Assembly (NCBI GenBank): GCA_023428135.1
Contig: JAEYZG010000066.1
Location: 1 to 34,318 of the forward strand
From: Bacteroidota bacterium
GTDB lineage: Bacteria; Bacteroidota; Bacteroidia; Cytophagales; Cytophagaceae
DNA length: 34,318 nt
Direction of reading: 5' to 3'
Part shown: positions 1 through 9,056 of the stretch, piece after piece
Layout: each line of letters starts with the position of its first letter
Position numbering within the stretch: position 1 is the stretch's first letter
Notes under the pieces: generated by a model
The model's database searches: none
Seen by the model: the letters and a program-made list of their open reading frames with translations, nothing else
What the model was told of the DNA's origin: nothing
Translations under genes and position numbers: made by a program

Positions 1-1
1 A

Positions 2-220
2 TGCTGGAGTGTGCTCTTAATTGCGATGCTGGAACATGCATTCATCGTTAAAGAAAAAAGAGAACGAGACCTGCTTTTGCTTGATGCCAGGGAAAGATAC
101 CTAGACTTTCTCAATGAATTTCCAACACTGGAAAGCCGGGTCAAGCAACATATGATTGCATCATACCTCGGCATATCTCCAATATCTTTAAGCAGAATAA
201 GAAAAAAAGAAAATCATTAA
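2..220 (+). CDS. Crp/Fnr-family transcriptional regulator, C-terminal end (partial)
   Basis: The reading frame is open from the first bases of the window, so the N-terminal cyclic-nucleotide-type sensor domain lies outside it. The visible 72 residues hold the end of the dimerisation helix and a short helix-turn-helix: ERYLDFLNEFP, then IASYLGISPISLSRIRKK. This is the typical ending of the small Bacteroidota Crp/Fnr proteins. It closely matches the C-terminus of the complete regulator at 24842-25438, where the same ERYLELM...YLASYLGI...LSRIRRR pattern occurs. An SDR oxidoreductase follows 62 nt downstream on the same strand and is a plausible target. The family assignment is firm; the ligand and targets cannot be seen. 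Confidence 0.85.
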   Translation, partial: CWSVLLIAMLEHAFIVKEKRERDLLLLDARERYLDFLNEFPTLESRVKQHMIASYLGISPISLSRIRKKENH

Positions 221-282
221 CTTAGGTTAATTTTTTATAAAATATTTTTCCTGTTTTTGCATTCACATCAAGCAATTGAAAA

Positions 283-1032
283 ATGCAAAAAGGAGATATA
301 GTACTAATTACCGGCGGCAGCTCCGGTGTTGGGCTTCAACTAGCCAAAGAACTTACCCATAAAGGTTGCAAAGTTCTCATTTGCGGTCGCTCTATTGAAA
401 AACTTCAACAAACACAAAAAGAAACTCCGGAAATAGATATTTTTCAATGTGATCTTTCAAAAATAAAAGATTGTAATGACCTGTGTAACCTGGTTATTGC
501 AAATTATCCTGGCCTTAATATACTGATTAACAATGCAGCGATAGTCAATAAAATAGACTTTAGGACAGACGAATCTGCGATACCTAAAGCTGTTGAAGAA
601 TTTAACATCAATATCATGGCTCCGATAAGACTGACCAAAGTACTGCTACCAGTAATCGAGAGCAATAAGCGGCCGCAAATCATTAATATTTCTACAGGAC
701 TGATATATGCTCCAAGGGAAATATATCCGTTTTACAATGCGACAAAAGCTGCCTTACATTCCTTTACCCAGGTTTTAAGAATGCAATTAAGCAAATCATC
801 ACCTGTTAAAATCACTGAGGTATTATTGCCAGTTGTAGATACCCCATGGCACAAAGGCAACCCACCCAAAATGGCTTTACCTGTCGACAAAGCAGTTTCT
901 GAAATGTTATCTAAGCTTGAAAAGGGACAAACAGAAATAAGAGTAGGTAAAGTGGAACTACTCCACTGGCTTTCAAGAATTGCACCACAGTTTGCAATCA
1001 GGATGCTGAACAGAGCTACCAGCAGAAAATAA
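283..1032 (+). CDS. Short-chain dehydrogenase/reductase (SDR), DltE-like
   Basis: This 249-residue protein is a classical SDR with a Rossmann fold. The glycine-rich NAD(P) motif GGSSGVG is at residues 11-17, and NNAA is at 83-86. The catalytic set is Asn110, Ser137/Thr138, Tyr151 and Lys155 in the YNATK motif. An Arg at residue 36 after the second strand (CGRS) suggests preference for NADPH. The C-terminus (HWLSRIAPQFAIRML) resembles the DltE/YdfG-like SDR group. The substrate cannot be deduced. The gene starts with ATG, follows a Crp/Fnr gene and ends just before a bidirectional terminator. It may be controlled by the upstream regulator, which is an inference from position only. Confidence 0.88.
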   Translation: MQKGDIVLITGGSSGVGLQLAKELTHKGCKVLICGRSIEKLQQTQKETPEIDIFQCDLSKIKDCNDLCNLVIANYPGLNILINNAAIVNKIDFRTDESAIPKAVEEFNINIMAPIRLTKVLLPVIESNKRPQIINISTGLIYAPREIYPFYNATKAALHSFTQVLRMQLSKSSPVKITEVLLPVVDTPWHKGNPPKMALPVDKAVSEMLSKLEKGQTEIRVGKVELLHWLSRIAPQFAIRMLNRATSRK

Positions 1033-1046
1033 CAATCTGGAAATGA

Positions 1047-1076
1047 AAAAGGGGAAGATATTAACCTTCCCCTTTT
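1047..1076. terminator. Bidirectional Rho-independent terminator between SDR and M20 genes
   Basis: Perfect 11-bp stem AAAAGGGGAAG (1047-1057) with CTTCCCCTTTT (1066-1076) and an 8-nt loop. The flanking A and T runs let it work on both strands. It lies between two convergent genes whose stop codons are at 1032 and 1084. Confidence 0.88.
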
Positions 1077-1083
1077 CAAAATT

Positions 1084-2277
1084 TTATGAACCAAGCTCAT
1101 TAACAGCAAGCCATGCCATCAATCCCGAGCCTGTTTCCAGAGCAGATTCTTCAATATCAAAAGTAGGAGTATGTACTCCGGAAATTATTCCTTTAGCTTC
1201 ATTTCGAACTCCTAGTCTATAAAAACATGCATCTATCTGCTGAGTATAATAAGCAAAATCTTCAGATGCCATCCATAAATCAAGGTCAACAACATTCTCT
1301 TCACCTAGAAAATCAGTTGCAAAAGATTTAAGCCTTCCTGTCAGCTCCGGCTCATTTCTTAAATAAGGATAACCATTAAGTACAGTAAACTCACATTCGC
1401 CGCCCATTCCTTCAGCGATGCATTCAGCCATTTTCTTCATTTTGGCATGAGCATCTTTTCTCCATTTCTCATCCAGTGTTCTGAATGTGCCCTCAATTTT
1501 TACTTCATTCGGAACAACATTGGTTGCACCATTGGCAATAAATTTACCGAAAGAAAGAACACAGGGCAGTTTAGGATCACAGTTTCTGCTCACAATTTGT
1601 TGCAATGCAATGATGATATGAGAAGCTATCAGAATTGGGTCAATGTTTTTATCAGGCATAGCCGCATGCCCCCCTTTTCCCTTTACAGTAACATAGATTT
1701 CGTCTGCACTTGCCATGTACATGCCAGAGCGGAAGCCAACTTTTCCAGCCGGTATCGATGGCATTACATGCTGACCAATAATATTTACCGGTGCAGGATT
1801 CTGCAATACTCCTGCTTTAATCATCAATGAAGCTCCACCAGGTATTTTTTCTTCACCAGGTTGAAAAACCAGTTTAACAGTTCCCTCAAAAGAATCTCTA
1901 ACCTCCTGCAATATTCTTGCAGAACCTAGCAAAGAGGAAGTATGTACATCATGACCACATGCATGCATCACACCAATATTCTTTGATTTATAAGGGACAT
2001 CATTTGCCTCTATAATAGGAAGCGCATCCATATCTGCTCTCAGAGCAATAATTTTTTTCTCTGGATTTCTTCCTTTTATTAGACCGACAACACCTGTATC
2101 TGCAACGCCTTCCTGAGTTTCAATTCCAAAACTTCTGAGCTTTTCGGCAACATACTTACAAGTATTGAATTCCTCAAAAGACAATTCAGGGTTGGCATGC
2201 AAATACCTTCTGTCGTTTATAGTATCTCCTGCATACTTTGCAGCCAGCTCTTTTATTCTTGGAACAAGACTACTCAT
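1084..2277 (-). CDS. M20-family amidohydrolase (hippurate hydrolase / N-acyl amino acid hydrolase type)
   Basis: A 397-residue zinc-dependent M20D peptidase-family hydrolase. It shows ALRADMDALP (78-87), the metal-binding HACGHD (105-110), the catalytic glutamate region FQPGEE (139-143), a further metal ligand in GQHV (His170), and the late MASEDFAYY motif. Members remove acyl groups from N-acyl or N-acetyl amino acids. The exact substrate is not visible, and the presence of dapF nearby does not prove an acetyl-diaminopimelate role. It has no signal peptide and is probably cytoplasmic. It is the last gene of a minus-strand run: its ATG lies 6 nt after the SPOR lipoprotein stop codon, so it is likely cotranscribed with that gene and secA. 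Confidence 0.9.
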   Translation of the reverse strand: MSSLVPRIKELAAKYAGDTINDRRYLHANPELSFEEFNTCKYVAEKLRSFGIETQEGVADTGVVGLIKGRNPEKKIIALRADMDALPIIEANDVPYKSKNIGVMHACGHDVHTSSLLGSARILQEVRDSFEGTVKLVFQPGEEKIPGGASLMIKAGVLQNPAPVNIIGQHVMPSIPAGKVGFRSGMYMASADEIYVTVKGKGGHAAMPDKNIDPILIASHIIIALQQIVSRNCDPKLPCVLSFGKFIANGATNVVPNEVKIEGTFRTLDEKWRKDAHAKMKKMAECIAEGMGGECEFTVLNGYPYLRNEPELTGRLKSFATDFLGEENVVDLDLWMASEDFAYYTQQIDACFYRLGVRNEAKGIISGVHTPTFDIEESALETGSGLMAWLAVNELGS

Positions 2278-2283
2278 AAAAAT

Positions 2284-2829
2284 TTACTCTTTGACAATAA
2301 TGTTAATCTGATCAGGCACAATTTTAGCTTCCGGGAATTCATCTTTCAGCTTTACGTAAAGATTATTCGCCTCTATTCTATTAAAACAATCTCCTACCTT
2401 TACTCTGAAAGTCGGTTGTTTATACTGCGCATAAATATCTGCATCCGGAAGTATCTTATAAATGCGCTCTCTTACCTTTCTTGATTCCTCGCTACTGTTG
2501 CCAGAGTAGACAAGCACTCTGTATCCTTGTGCATTCTTTATATTCCTGTTTCTTGCTGCTACTGAGTCTACACGGGCATCAGCAAATTGAGCTGCATTGG
2601 AGGATGTGCTGCTATTCCCCTCATTTGCAGGAGGTGTATTTTTGGTATCCTTAGAAGAAGGCTTTGGTGCTGAATCAGCGTCGTACTTGGGCCTGTAAGA
2701 AGTCAAATCCTCCTTGAACATCCCTTTGGTAGTATCCTGTTTCATCTGAGTCTGACCTTTGGCACAGCTCATCAGAACAAATACAACACTAAGTAAGCCA
2801 AGACGGCTGATAAGTTTTTTAGTCTTCAT
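2284..2829 (-). CDS. SPOR-domain lipoprotein
   Basis: An N-terminal signal sequence ends in a lipobox (LMSC, lipidated Cys at residue 22), predicting a membrane-anchored lipoprotein. A Ser/Asn/Pro-rich linker follows. The last ~80 residues look like a SPOR domain (GYRVLVYSG..., FRVKVGDCFNRIEANN), which in known families binds denuded glycan strands of peptidoglycan at division septa. The ATG at 2829 is preferred; a TTG just upstream (2832) would add one residue. The start overlaps the 3' end of secA by 11 nt, so translation of the two is probably coupled. The partner in cell division or envelope maintenance is unknown. Confidence 0.8.
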   Translation of the reverse strand: MKTKKLISRLGLLSVVFVLMSCAKGQTQMKQDTTKGMFKEDLTSYRPKYDADSAPKPSSKDTKNTPPANEGNSSTSSNAAQFADARVDSVAARNRNIKNAQGYRVLVYSGNSSEESRKVRERIYKILPDADIYAQYKQPTFRVKVGDCFNRIEANNLYVKLKDEFPEAKIVPDQINIIVKE

Positions 2830-5800
2830 CAATGATTACACATTTATTGTTGTTGATATCATCTTCAACAGTTTTAAATTTCACATCCTTCTTAATGCTA
2901 CCATCATTATACTGAACAGACACCCTATCGTTACGTCCTGCTACCTTTTCTGATTTTACAGGCAAAACTTTAGGTTGCGCAGGTTCCGATACTGCAGCAG
3001 CTGGCTGACCATTTCCGGAAAGAACGCTCCTTGCTTCATCTTTATTTTCCTTCAGATTTTGAACAGGTCTTGGATGTCTTGCTTCCTGAACCTCCTCCGC
3101 TTCTCTAACTGGTAAATCGGCTTTATAAAGGAACGACACAGTATCTTCATTTACCTTGCCAAGGAAAGCCTTGAACATTTGAAATGCTTCAAATTTGTAA
3201 ACGAGCAAAGGATCTTTCTGCTCAAATACTGCATTCTGCACAGATTGCTTCAGATCGTCCATATCTCTTAAGTGCTCTTTCCAAGCCATATCTATAAAGG
3301 CAAGTGAAGCATATTTCTCAACAGAAGTAACCAACTCTCTTGAATTTGGAGCAACTAACTTTTTCAGATCACCAGAAACATTGATACTTCTTCTGCCATC
3401 AGTGAATGGAATACCGACAGAGGTAACCTCTCTTCCTTTTGTAGCTTCTATTTCCTTAAATATAGGCAATGTTTTTCCTACAAGATTCTGCGCCTTATCA
3501 GTATAGAATTTCAATGCCTCCTTATACAATCTATCTGTTAAGACATCTGTTTTAAGCTTGATAAAGTCATCCTGAGAGATGTTTGAAGAGAAGCCGAAAG
3601 TGCTATGAATATTTAGTTTAAAGTCTTCGTAATTTTCAACCGCCTTGCCATTTGTAACGATGTTCTCAGAGAGGTCATAAATCATAGTCAGGATGTCAAG
3701 CTCCAAGCGCTCGCCAAATAAAGCATTCCTTCTTCTTGTGTAAATCACTTCCCTTTGAGAGTTCATTACGTTATCATATTCAAGAAGTCTTTTTCTGACA
3801 CCAAAATTATTTTCTTCAACTTTCTTCTGAGCTCTTTCAATAGATTTGGTAATCATGGAATGCTGAATAACCTCACCTTCTTCAAGACCAAGACGATCCA
3901 TAAATTTCGCTATTCTATCCGAACCGAAGAGACGCATCAAGTTATCTTCAAGGCTTACAAAAAATTGTGAAGAACCTGGATCTCCCTGACGACCGGAACG
4001 ACCGCGAAGCTGTCTGTCTACACGACGGGACTCATGTCTCTCTGTACCTATAATAGCCAGACCTCCTGAATTTTTAGATTCAGCAGAAAGTTTAATATCC
4101 GTACCACGACCAGCCATGTTGGTTGCAATAGTAACAGTGGAAGCTTTACCTGCCTCAGCGACAATCTCAGCTTCTTTTTGATGGTATTTAGCATTCAATA
4201 CCTGATGCTTAATATTACGAAGCTTAAGCATCCTGCTTAATAATTCGGAAATTTCAACAGATGTAGTACCAACAAGAACAGGACGCCCCTGCTTTGTCAA
4301 CTCACTGATTTCATCTGCTACAGCGTTAAACTTTTCTCTTACCGTTTTATATACTTTATCTTCTCTGTCGTCTCTGACAATTCCTCTGTTTGTAGGAATT
4401 ACAACAACATCAAGTTTATAAATCTCCCAGAACTCACCAGCTTCGGTTTCTGCAGTACCGGTCATACCGGCAAGCTTATGGTACATTCTGAAATAGTTCT
4501 GAAGTGTGATGGTAGCATAGGTTTGAGTTGCTTCCTCTACTTTCACATTTTCTTTAGCTTCAAGAGCTTGGTGCAGTCCGTCAGAGTATCTTCTTCCTTC
4601 CATCACACGACCAGTCTGTTCGTCAACAATCTTTACTTTATTCTCAACGATGATATAATCGACATCTTTTTCAAATAAAGCATATGCTTTCAGCAATTGT
4701 TGAATGGTATGAACACGCTGAGACTTGTCTGAATATTCCTTTAATAAAGCTTCCTTCTGAGTAATTCTTATCTCCTCTGAAAGAGCTTTATTACTTTCAA
4801 TTGCATCGAGTCCTGTAGAGATATCTGGAAGAATAAACAGGTTAGGATCTTCACCTTCACCGGTGATGAAGTCAATACCTTTTTCAGTAAGCTCAATGTT
4901 ATTATGTTTTTCATCGATAGTGAAATACAATGGCTCATCTGCTTCAGGCATCATTTTCCCATTTTCCTGCAGGTAATAACTCTCTGTTTTCTGTAGGATG
5001 GATTTGATCCCCATTTCACTGAGGTATTTAATTAAAGGCTTAGCTTTCGGAAGACCTCTATATGCCCTGAAAAGAGCTAAACCTCCGGCTTTTTCATCAC
5101 CATCGGCAATTTTCTTTTTCGCCTCAACGAGGTAATTGTTAACAATTTTCTTTTGTGCTTCTACAATTTTATAAACACGAGGTTTTAGTTCATAAAACTC
5201 GTGCTCATCTCCTCTTGGAACAGGACCGGAAATGATCAATGGAGTTCTTGCATCATCAATTAAGACAGAGTCCACTTCATCGACCATTGCATAGAAATGT
5301 TCTCTCTGTACCAGATCATCAGTATCTCTGGCCATATTATCTCTCAGATAATCGAAACCAAACTCATTGTTTGTACCAAAAATAATATCTGCACGATAGG
5401 CTGCAGCCCGTTCCTCTGAATTTGCCTCATGCTTATCAATACAATCTACAGTAAGTTCATGAAATTCATAGAGAGGGCCCATCCATTCAGAGTCCCTTTT
5501 TGCAAGGTAATCGTTAACCGTAACGATGTGTACGCCTTTACCTGCAAGCGCATTAAGATATGCTGGGAATGTAGCAACAAGGGTTTTACCTTCACCAGTA
5601 GCCATTTCCGCAATTTTCCCTTGGTGTAGCACAACGCCACCGATGATCTGAACATCGTAATGAAGCATTTCCCAGGTAATTTCAACCCCTGCAGCAAACC
5701 ATTTATTTTTCCAGTGTGCTTTATTCCCAACGATTTCAACCCCTTTTCTTTTCGCCGCAACCGCTCTATCAAAATCACCTGCTTCTACTACGATTTCGCC

Positions 5801-6187
5801 GTTTTCTTTCCATCTTCTTGCTGTTTCTTTAACAACAGCAAAAGCAGTAGGAAGAATTTTCATCAGCACAGCTTCAAGGTCTTTGTTTCTCTGCTTCCCA
5901 AGCTTGTCTATTTCGCCAAAGGTTTTCTCCTTTTCATTAATATCGAGATCCGGATTATCAGCAACTTTTTTATGAAGGGCAGCAATCTGATCATCCAGAG
6001 ATTTCAAATCACTTGCAATGATCGCTTTAAGCTCTGCAGTTTTAGCTCTTAACTGATCGTCCGAAATAGATTTTAATTTCGCATATTCGTCATTTACCAA
6101 CTGCACATATGGTCCCAACTCCTTCAAGTCCCTCTCCGATTTTGTACCGAAAATTTTTGTTATTCCTTTGGCTATTAATTCAAACAT
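2819..6187 (-). CDS. secA: Preprotein translocase ATPase SecA
   Basis: SecA is the motor that drives unfolded preproteins through SecYEG. This 1122-residue form has Walker A ATGEGKT at 196-202, the DEVDSVLIDDARTPLI nucleotide-binding stretch, the TSVEISE segment, and the motif V/VI region NMAGRGTDIKL and RGRSGRQGDPGSS. It is ~200 residues longer than the E. coli protein. Walker A lies ~90 residues later than usual because of an N-terminal helical insertion (~60-115), and further extra sequence lies around 330-460. This is usual for Bacteroidota. The C-terminus lacks the Cys/His zinc motif that binds SecB and ends in an acidic, low-complexity tail. The gene follows dapF by 64 nt and overlaps the SPOR lipoprotein gene. 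Confidence 0.98.
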   Translation of the reverse strand: MFELIAKGITKIFGTKSERDLKELGPYVQLVNDEYAKLKSISDDQLRAKTAELKAIIASDLKSLDDQIAALHKKVADNPDLDINEKEKTFGEIDKLGKQRNKDLEAVLMKILPTAFAVVKETARRWKENGEIVVEAGDFDRAVAAKRKGVEIVGNKAHWKNKWFAAGVEITWEMLHYDVQIIGGVVLHQGKIAEMATGEGKTLVATFPAYLNALAGKGVHIVTVNDYLAKRDSEWMGPLYEFHELTVDCIDKHEANSEERAAAYRADIIFGTNNEFGFDYLRDNMARDTDDLVQREHFYAMVDEVDSVLIDDARTPLIISGPVPRGDEHEFYELKPRVYKIVEAQKKIVNNYLVEAKKKIADGDEKAGGLALFRAYRGLPKAKPLIKYLSEMGIKSILQKTESYYLQENGKMMPEADEPLYFTIDEKHNNIELTEKGIDFITGEGEDPNLFILPDISTGLDAIESNKALSEEIRITQKEALLKEYSDKSQRVHTIQQLLKAYALFEKDVDYIIVENKVKIVDEQTGRVMEGRRYSDGLHQALEAKENVKVEEATQTYATITLQNYFRMYHKLAGMTGTAETEAGEFWEIYKLDVVVIPTNRGIVRDDREDKVYKTVREKFNAVADEISELTKQGRPVLVGTTSVEISELLSRMLKLRNIKHQVLNAKYHQKEAEIVAEAGKASTVTIATNMAGRGTDIKLSAESKNSGGLAIIGTERHESRRVDRQLRGRSGRQGDPGSSQFFVSLEDNLMRLFGSDRIAKFMDRLGLEEGEVIQHSMITKSIERAQKKVEENNFGVRKRLLEYDNVMNSQREVIYTRRRNALFGERLELDILTMIYDLSENIVTNGKAVENYEDFKLNIHSTFGFSSNISQDDFIKLKTDVLTDRLYKEALKFYTDKAQNLVGKTLPIFKEIEATKGREVTSVGIPFTDGRRSINVSGDLKKLVAPNSRELVTSVEKYASLAFIDMAWKEHLRDMDDLKQSVQNAVFEQKDPLLVYKFEAFQMFKAFLGKVNEDTVSFLYKADLPVREAEEVQEARHPRPVQNLKENKDEARSVLSGNGQPAAAVSEPAQPKVLPVKSEKVAGRNDRVSVQYNDGSIKKDVKFKTVEDDINNNKCVIIDED

Positions 6188-6251
6188 TGAGATAAATATT
6201 TTATAATGCTAAATTTAAGATTTTAATACAATAACTGATAGTTACTCTGTA

Positions 6252-7022
6252 TTAGATTTTTATTATCCCTTCAAAAACCTGTTTTGCGGGACCGATTAGG
6301 TAAATATCTTTATACCCTTCATCAGCTTTTTGAAAAGAAATACTCAGATCTCCGCCGAGTGTAGTAACAGGAATCGGACTTTTCATCCCTTGTAAAGATG
6401 CTACCAGTGCTGAGGCGGTAACACCCGTTCCGCAGGAATAAGTTTCATCTTCGACCCCACGCTCATAAGTTCTTACCCATAGCCTGTCGCCGTCTTTTTC
6501 TATAAAATTTACGTTCGTCCCCTCTTTTCTAAAACGTTCATTATTTCTCACCTTATACCCCTCTTCGTACACAGCAAAATCTTTAATCTTTTGCACATAT
6601 TGGACATAATGAGGACTTCCTGTATTTAGGAAATAGAATCCATCCCCTGTCTCCACTGCATCCACGTCAATCATTTTAAGATGAACCAACCCATCTTCAA
6701 TGTAAGCGTCATGCGGACCGTCAATGGCCAGAAAGGAGGTTTCATTACCGATCACCCCCATATCACTTGCAAACTGGACAATGCACCTTCCACCGTTACC
6801 ACACATAGAACTTTGATTTCCATCAGAGTTAAAATAAACCATCTGAAAATCATAATCAGGGTGCTCTTCAAGGAGAATGAAACCATCACCACCTACACCG
6901 AACCTCCTGTCACACAAAAACTTAACAAGATCAGTATTTGCAGTATCAAAGAATTTCTTACGATTATCAATCATGATGAAATCGTTTCCTGTCCCCTGAT
7001 ATTTAAAGAATTTTAAATCCAT
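6252..7022 (-). CDS. dapF: Diaminopimelate epimerase
   Basis: A 256-residue PLP-independent epimerase that converts LL- to meso-diaminopimelate for lysine and peptidoglycan synthesis. The substrate-binding GTGNDF is at residues 10-15. The two catalytic cysteines are Cys74 in MCGNGGRC and Cys197 in SCGTGV. Length is close to the family norm. The ATG at 7022 sits directly before the MDLKFFKYQGTGNDF N-terminus expected for the family. A -7-like TATATTTG occurs 29 nt upstream. secA follows on the same strand after 64 nt without a visible terminator, so the two may share a transcript. Confidence 0.97.
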   Translation of the reverse strand: MDLKFFKYQGTGNDFIMIDNRKKFFDTANTDLVKFLCDRRFGVGGDGFILLEEHPDYDFQMVYFNSDGNQSSMCGNGGRCIVQFASDMGVIGNETSFLAIDGPHDAYIEDGLVHLKMIDVDAVETGDGFYFLNTGSPHYVQYVQKIKDFAVYEEGYKVRNNERFRKEGTNVNFIEKDGDRLWVRTYERGVEDETYSCGTGVTASALVASLQGMKSPIPVTTLGGDLSISFQKADEGYKDIYLIGPAKQVFEGIIKI

Positions 7023-7050
7023 AAAAAATTAATAAACAAATCTACCGGCA

Positions 7051-7058
7051 CAAATATA
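7051..7058 (-). promoter_or_regulatory. Putative -7 box upstream of dapF
   Basis: On the minus strand TATATTTG matches the Bacteroidota TANNTTTG consensus. I see no clean TTTG at the expected distance upstream, so this is weaker than the rpsP and rplS promoters. Confidence 0.4.
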
Positions 7059-7216
7059 GGTATTAACAAGGTAGAATACTGTAAAGTTTAACCGGGATTA
7101 AGCATTAAAAAAAATGTACATGTTTAATAAACCCATTAGAAGTTTATAACCAATGATGGAATTTAAATGATTAACACGTTTTTTTTAATGGTTTATCCAA
7201 ATTTTGAGTTTAAAGC

Positions 7217-7245
7217 AAAAAAGCCGGCTCTGAGAGACCGGCTTT
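7217..7245 (-). terminator. Rho-independent terminator after rplS
   Basis: Inverted repeat AAGCCGG (7221-7227) / CCGGCTT (7238-7244) with flanking A/T extending the stem. Read on the minus strand, it is followed by a run of six T. It lies ~20 nt past the rplS stop codon. Confidence 0.85.
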
Positions 7246-7265
7246 TAATTATTTGCAGAAGAAGA

Positions 7266-7694
7266 CTAAGCTTTAGCTTTTGGAGCCTTAGCCGCTTTTG
7301 GTTTTACAGGAGCACCAGCCGCTTTAGATTTATCTTCGAACTTCTTATCTTCTTTAATTCTTGCTGCTTTACCTTCTTTGTCTCTCAAGTAGAACAATCT
7401 CGCTCTTCTTACAGAACCTTTTCTTACTAATTCTACTTTTTCAACTGAAGGTGAAAGTACTGGGAAAATTCTTTCTACAGCAACTCCACTAGAGATTTTT
7501 CTTACAGTAAATGTTTCACCGTTAGTGTTTACATTTTTCCTTTGAATTACTGTTCCTTGGAATAGCTGAATTCTTTCTTTATTTCCTTCTGTTATTTTAA
7601 CGTGGACAGTGATAGTATCACCAGCGTTGAAAGCAGGAAGAGCAGTTCTCTTCTCTTTTGATTCAGCTTCCACAAATTTTATTAAATCGCTCAT
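7266..7694 (-). CDS. rplS: 50S ribosomal protein L19
   Basis: The core matches L19, which lies at the interface of the ribosomal subunits: FNAGDTITVHVKI, RIQLFQGTVI, VAVERIFPVLSPSVEKVELV and VRRARLFYLR. At 142 residues it is ~25 longer than typical L19. The extra part is a Lys/Ala/Pro-rich C-terminal tail from about residue 120. It is the last gene of the rpsP-rimM-trmD-rplS cluster. It is separated from trmD by 114 nt and has its own consensus promoter there, so it can be transcribed independently. Confidence 0.96.
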   Translation of the reverse strand: MSDLIKFVEAESKEKRTALPAFNAGDTITVHVKITEGNKERIQLFQGTVIQRKNVNTNGETFTVRKISSGVAVERIFPVLSPSVEKVELVRKGSVRRARLFYLRDKEGKAARIKEDKKFEDKSKAAGAPVKPKAAKAPKAKA

Positions 7695-7731
7695 AATAAA
7701 TAGAGTCTAACGGTTTTTCAAAAACGGATTG

Positions 7732-7763
7732 CAAATATAATAGCTAATTATTGCAATTACAAA
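7732..7763 (-). promoter_or_regulatory. Bacteroidota-type promoter of rplS
   Basis: On the minus strand: TTTG (7763-7760), a 20-nt spacer, then TATATTTG (7739-7732). This is an exact match to the Bacteroidota primary-sigma consensus TTTG-N19-21-TANNTTTG. It lies 38 nt before the rplS ATG. Confidence 0.8.
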
Positions 7764-7808
7764 TATTAAAAATATTTATTCACATTCACCTCAAAAAAAA
7801 GTTTAGCA

Positions 7809-8504
7809 TTAACCTTCATCTGAGAAATGTTTATTATAAAGATCTGGCCTTCTTACCTTTGTTCTTTCAAGCGCTTGTTCAGTCCGCCACTTTTCAATTT
7901 CTGCTTCATGACCGCTGAGTAAAACATCAGGCACTTTCCAGCCATTATATTCTGCCGGACGGGTAAAAACCGGTGGAGCCAGAAGATCGTCCTGAAAAGA
8001 ATCTGTCAGAGCAGATGTTTCATCAGACAGTACTCCAGGAATTAACCTGATTATGGCATCTGAAACTACAGCTGCAGCCAATTCACCTCCTGAAAGAACA
8101 TAATCGCCTATGGTCCATTCGTGAGTTACCAGGTGTTGCCTGATTCTTTCATCCACCCCTTTATAATGGCCGCACAAGAGAATTATATTATTGAGCAGAC
8201 TAAAAGAGTTAGCCTTTTTCTGATCAAACTTTTCTCCGTCAGGAGTCATATAGACTACTGCGTCATACTTTCTTTCTGCCTTAAGCTTTTGAATACACAA
8301 ATCTATTGGTTCCGGCATTAAAACCATACCAGCCCCTCCACCAAAAGCATAATCATCCACCTGTCTGTGCTTAAATAGAGAAAAATCCCTCAGATCGTGC
8401 ACATGAACTTCTACCAGTTGTTTTTCCTGAGCCCTTTTCAATATAGACTGAGCAAAAAAACTATCCAGAAGTTTAGGAAGACAAGTAATTATATCAATCC
8501 TCAT
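7809..8504 (-). CDS. trmD: tRNA (guanine-37-N1)-methyltransferase TrmD
   Basis: TrmD methylates G37 of tRNAs to prevent +1 frameshifting, using SAM bound in a deep trefoil knot. From the start MRIDIITCLP, the sequence shows DDYAFGGGAGM (50-60), CGHYKGVDERI (111-121) and IGDYVLSGGELA (132-143), the knot motifs of the family. The ATG at 8504 is preferred because homologues begin MRIDI. An ATG directly before it (8507) is possible, and a longer in-frame reading from 8537 is unlikely. The start overlaps the end of rimM by 11 nt, as expected for coupled translation in this cluster. Confidence 0.97.
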   Translation of the reverse strand: MRIDIITCLPKLLDSFFAQSILKRAQEKQLVEVHVHDLRDFSLFKHRQVDDYAFGGGAGMVLMPEPIDLCIQKLKAERKYDAVVYMTPDGEKFDQKKANSFSLLNNIILLCGHYKGVDERIRQHLVTHEWTIGDYVLSGGELAAAVVSDAIIRLIPGVLSDETSALTDSFQDDLLAPPVFTRPAEYNGWKVPDVLLSGHEAEIEKWRTEQALERTKVRRPDLYNKHFSDEG

Positions 8505-9045
8505 CATCAGGCTCTCCTTCCTCGGAAAGATAAACATCCATTAATCCGGCAGGGAGATCAACATAGACAACCTTCTTCTCCTGGTCCGCATTAAGTATGA
8601 TATCATCATGCAAAGGAATCAAGACCTCCTGATTCTGATAATTCATTTCAAGGAGGTCGTGGCCGGGAAGTTCAAACACATTAGATATTACGCCCAAAGT
8701 TCCCAGGTTTTTATCTTCCACCTGATATCCAATAATATCGTGATAATAAAACTGACCATCTTCCAGCTCGGGAAGATTTTCAAGGGGCAGATACAAAGAA
8801 GTATTGATTAGACTTTCAGCAGTTTTAAGATCAACATCTTCAAACTGAATAATCGCCATATTGTCTTTGACAATCCGAATAGAATCAATAAAAAAAGGAA
8901 TCAGTTTTTGGTTTTTTTCCAAAAAAACTGATTCCAATTCTTCGTATTCGTAAGGATCATCGACGTCGAATTTAATTGCGACTTCACCCTTGACCCCATG
9001 CAGTCTGGTAATCTTTCCTACAACATAACAGGATTCCAGATCCAT
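8494..9045 (-). CDS. rimM: 16S rRNA processing/ribosome maturation factor RimM
   Basis: A 183-residue RimM that assists maturation of the 30S head and binds S19. The N-terminal RimM barrel has ITRLHGVKGEVAIKF at about 12-26. The C-terminal PRC-barrel begins near FYYHDIIGYQV and includes LIPLHDDII. The tail is acidic (EEGEPDDED). It sits between rpsP (11 nt gap) and trmD (overlap), the standard order. No promoter is visible in the gap, so it is probably cotranscribed with rpsP. Confidence 0.95.
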   Translation of the reverse strand: MDLESCYVVGKITRLHGVKGEVAIKFDVDDPYEYEELESVFLEKNQKLIPFFIDSIRIVKDNMAIIQFEDVDLKTAESLINTSLYLPLENLPELEDGQFYYHDIIGYQVEDKNLGTLGVISNVFELPGHDLLEMNYQNQEVLIPLHDDIILNADQEKKVVYVDLPAGLMDVYLSEEGEPDDED

Positions 9046-9056
9046 TGCTTCAATAA

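Noticed and set aside
732..1109. 125-codon minus-strand ORF over the SDR 3' end
   Set aside because: Antisense to conserved SDR codons and crosses the terminator; not a plausible gene.
7167..7430. 87-codon plus-strand ORF over the rplS terminator and 3' end
   Set aside because: Phe/Ser/Arg-rich antisense reading of the L19 tail, running through a terminator hairpin.
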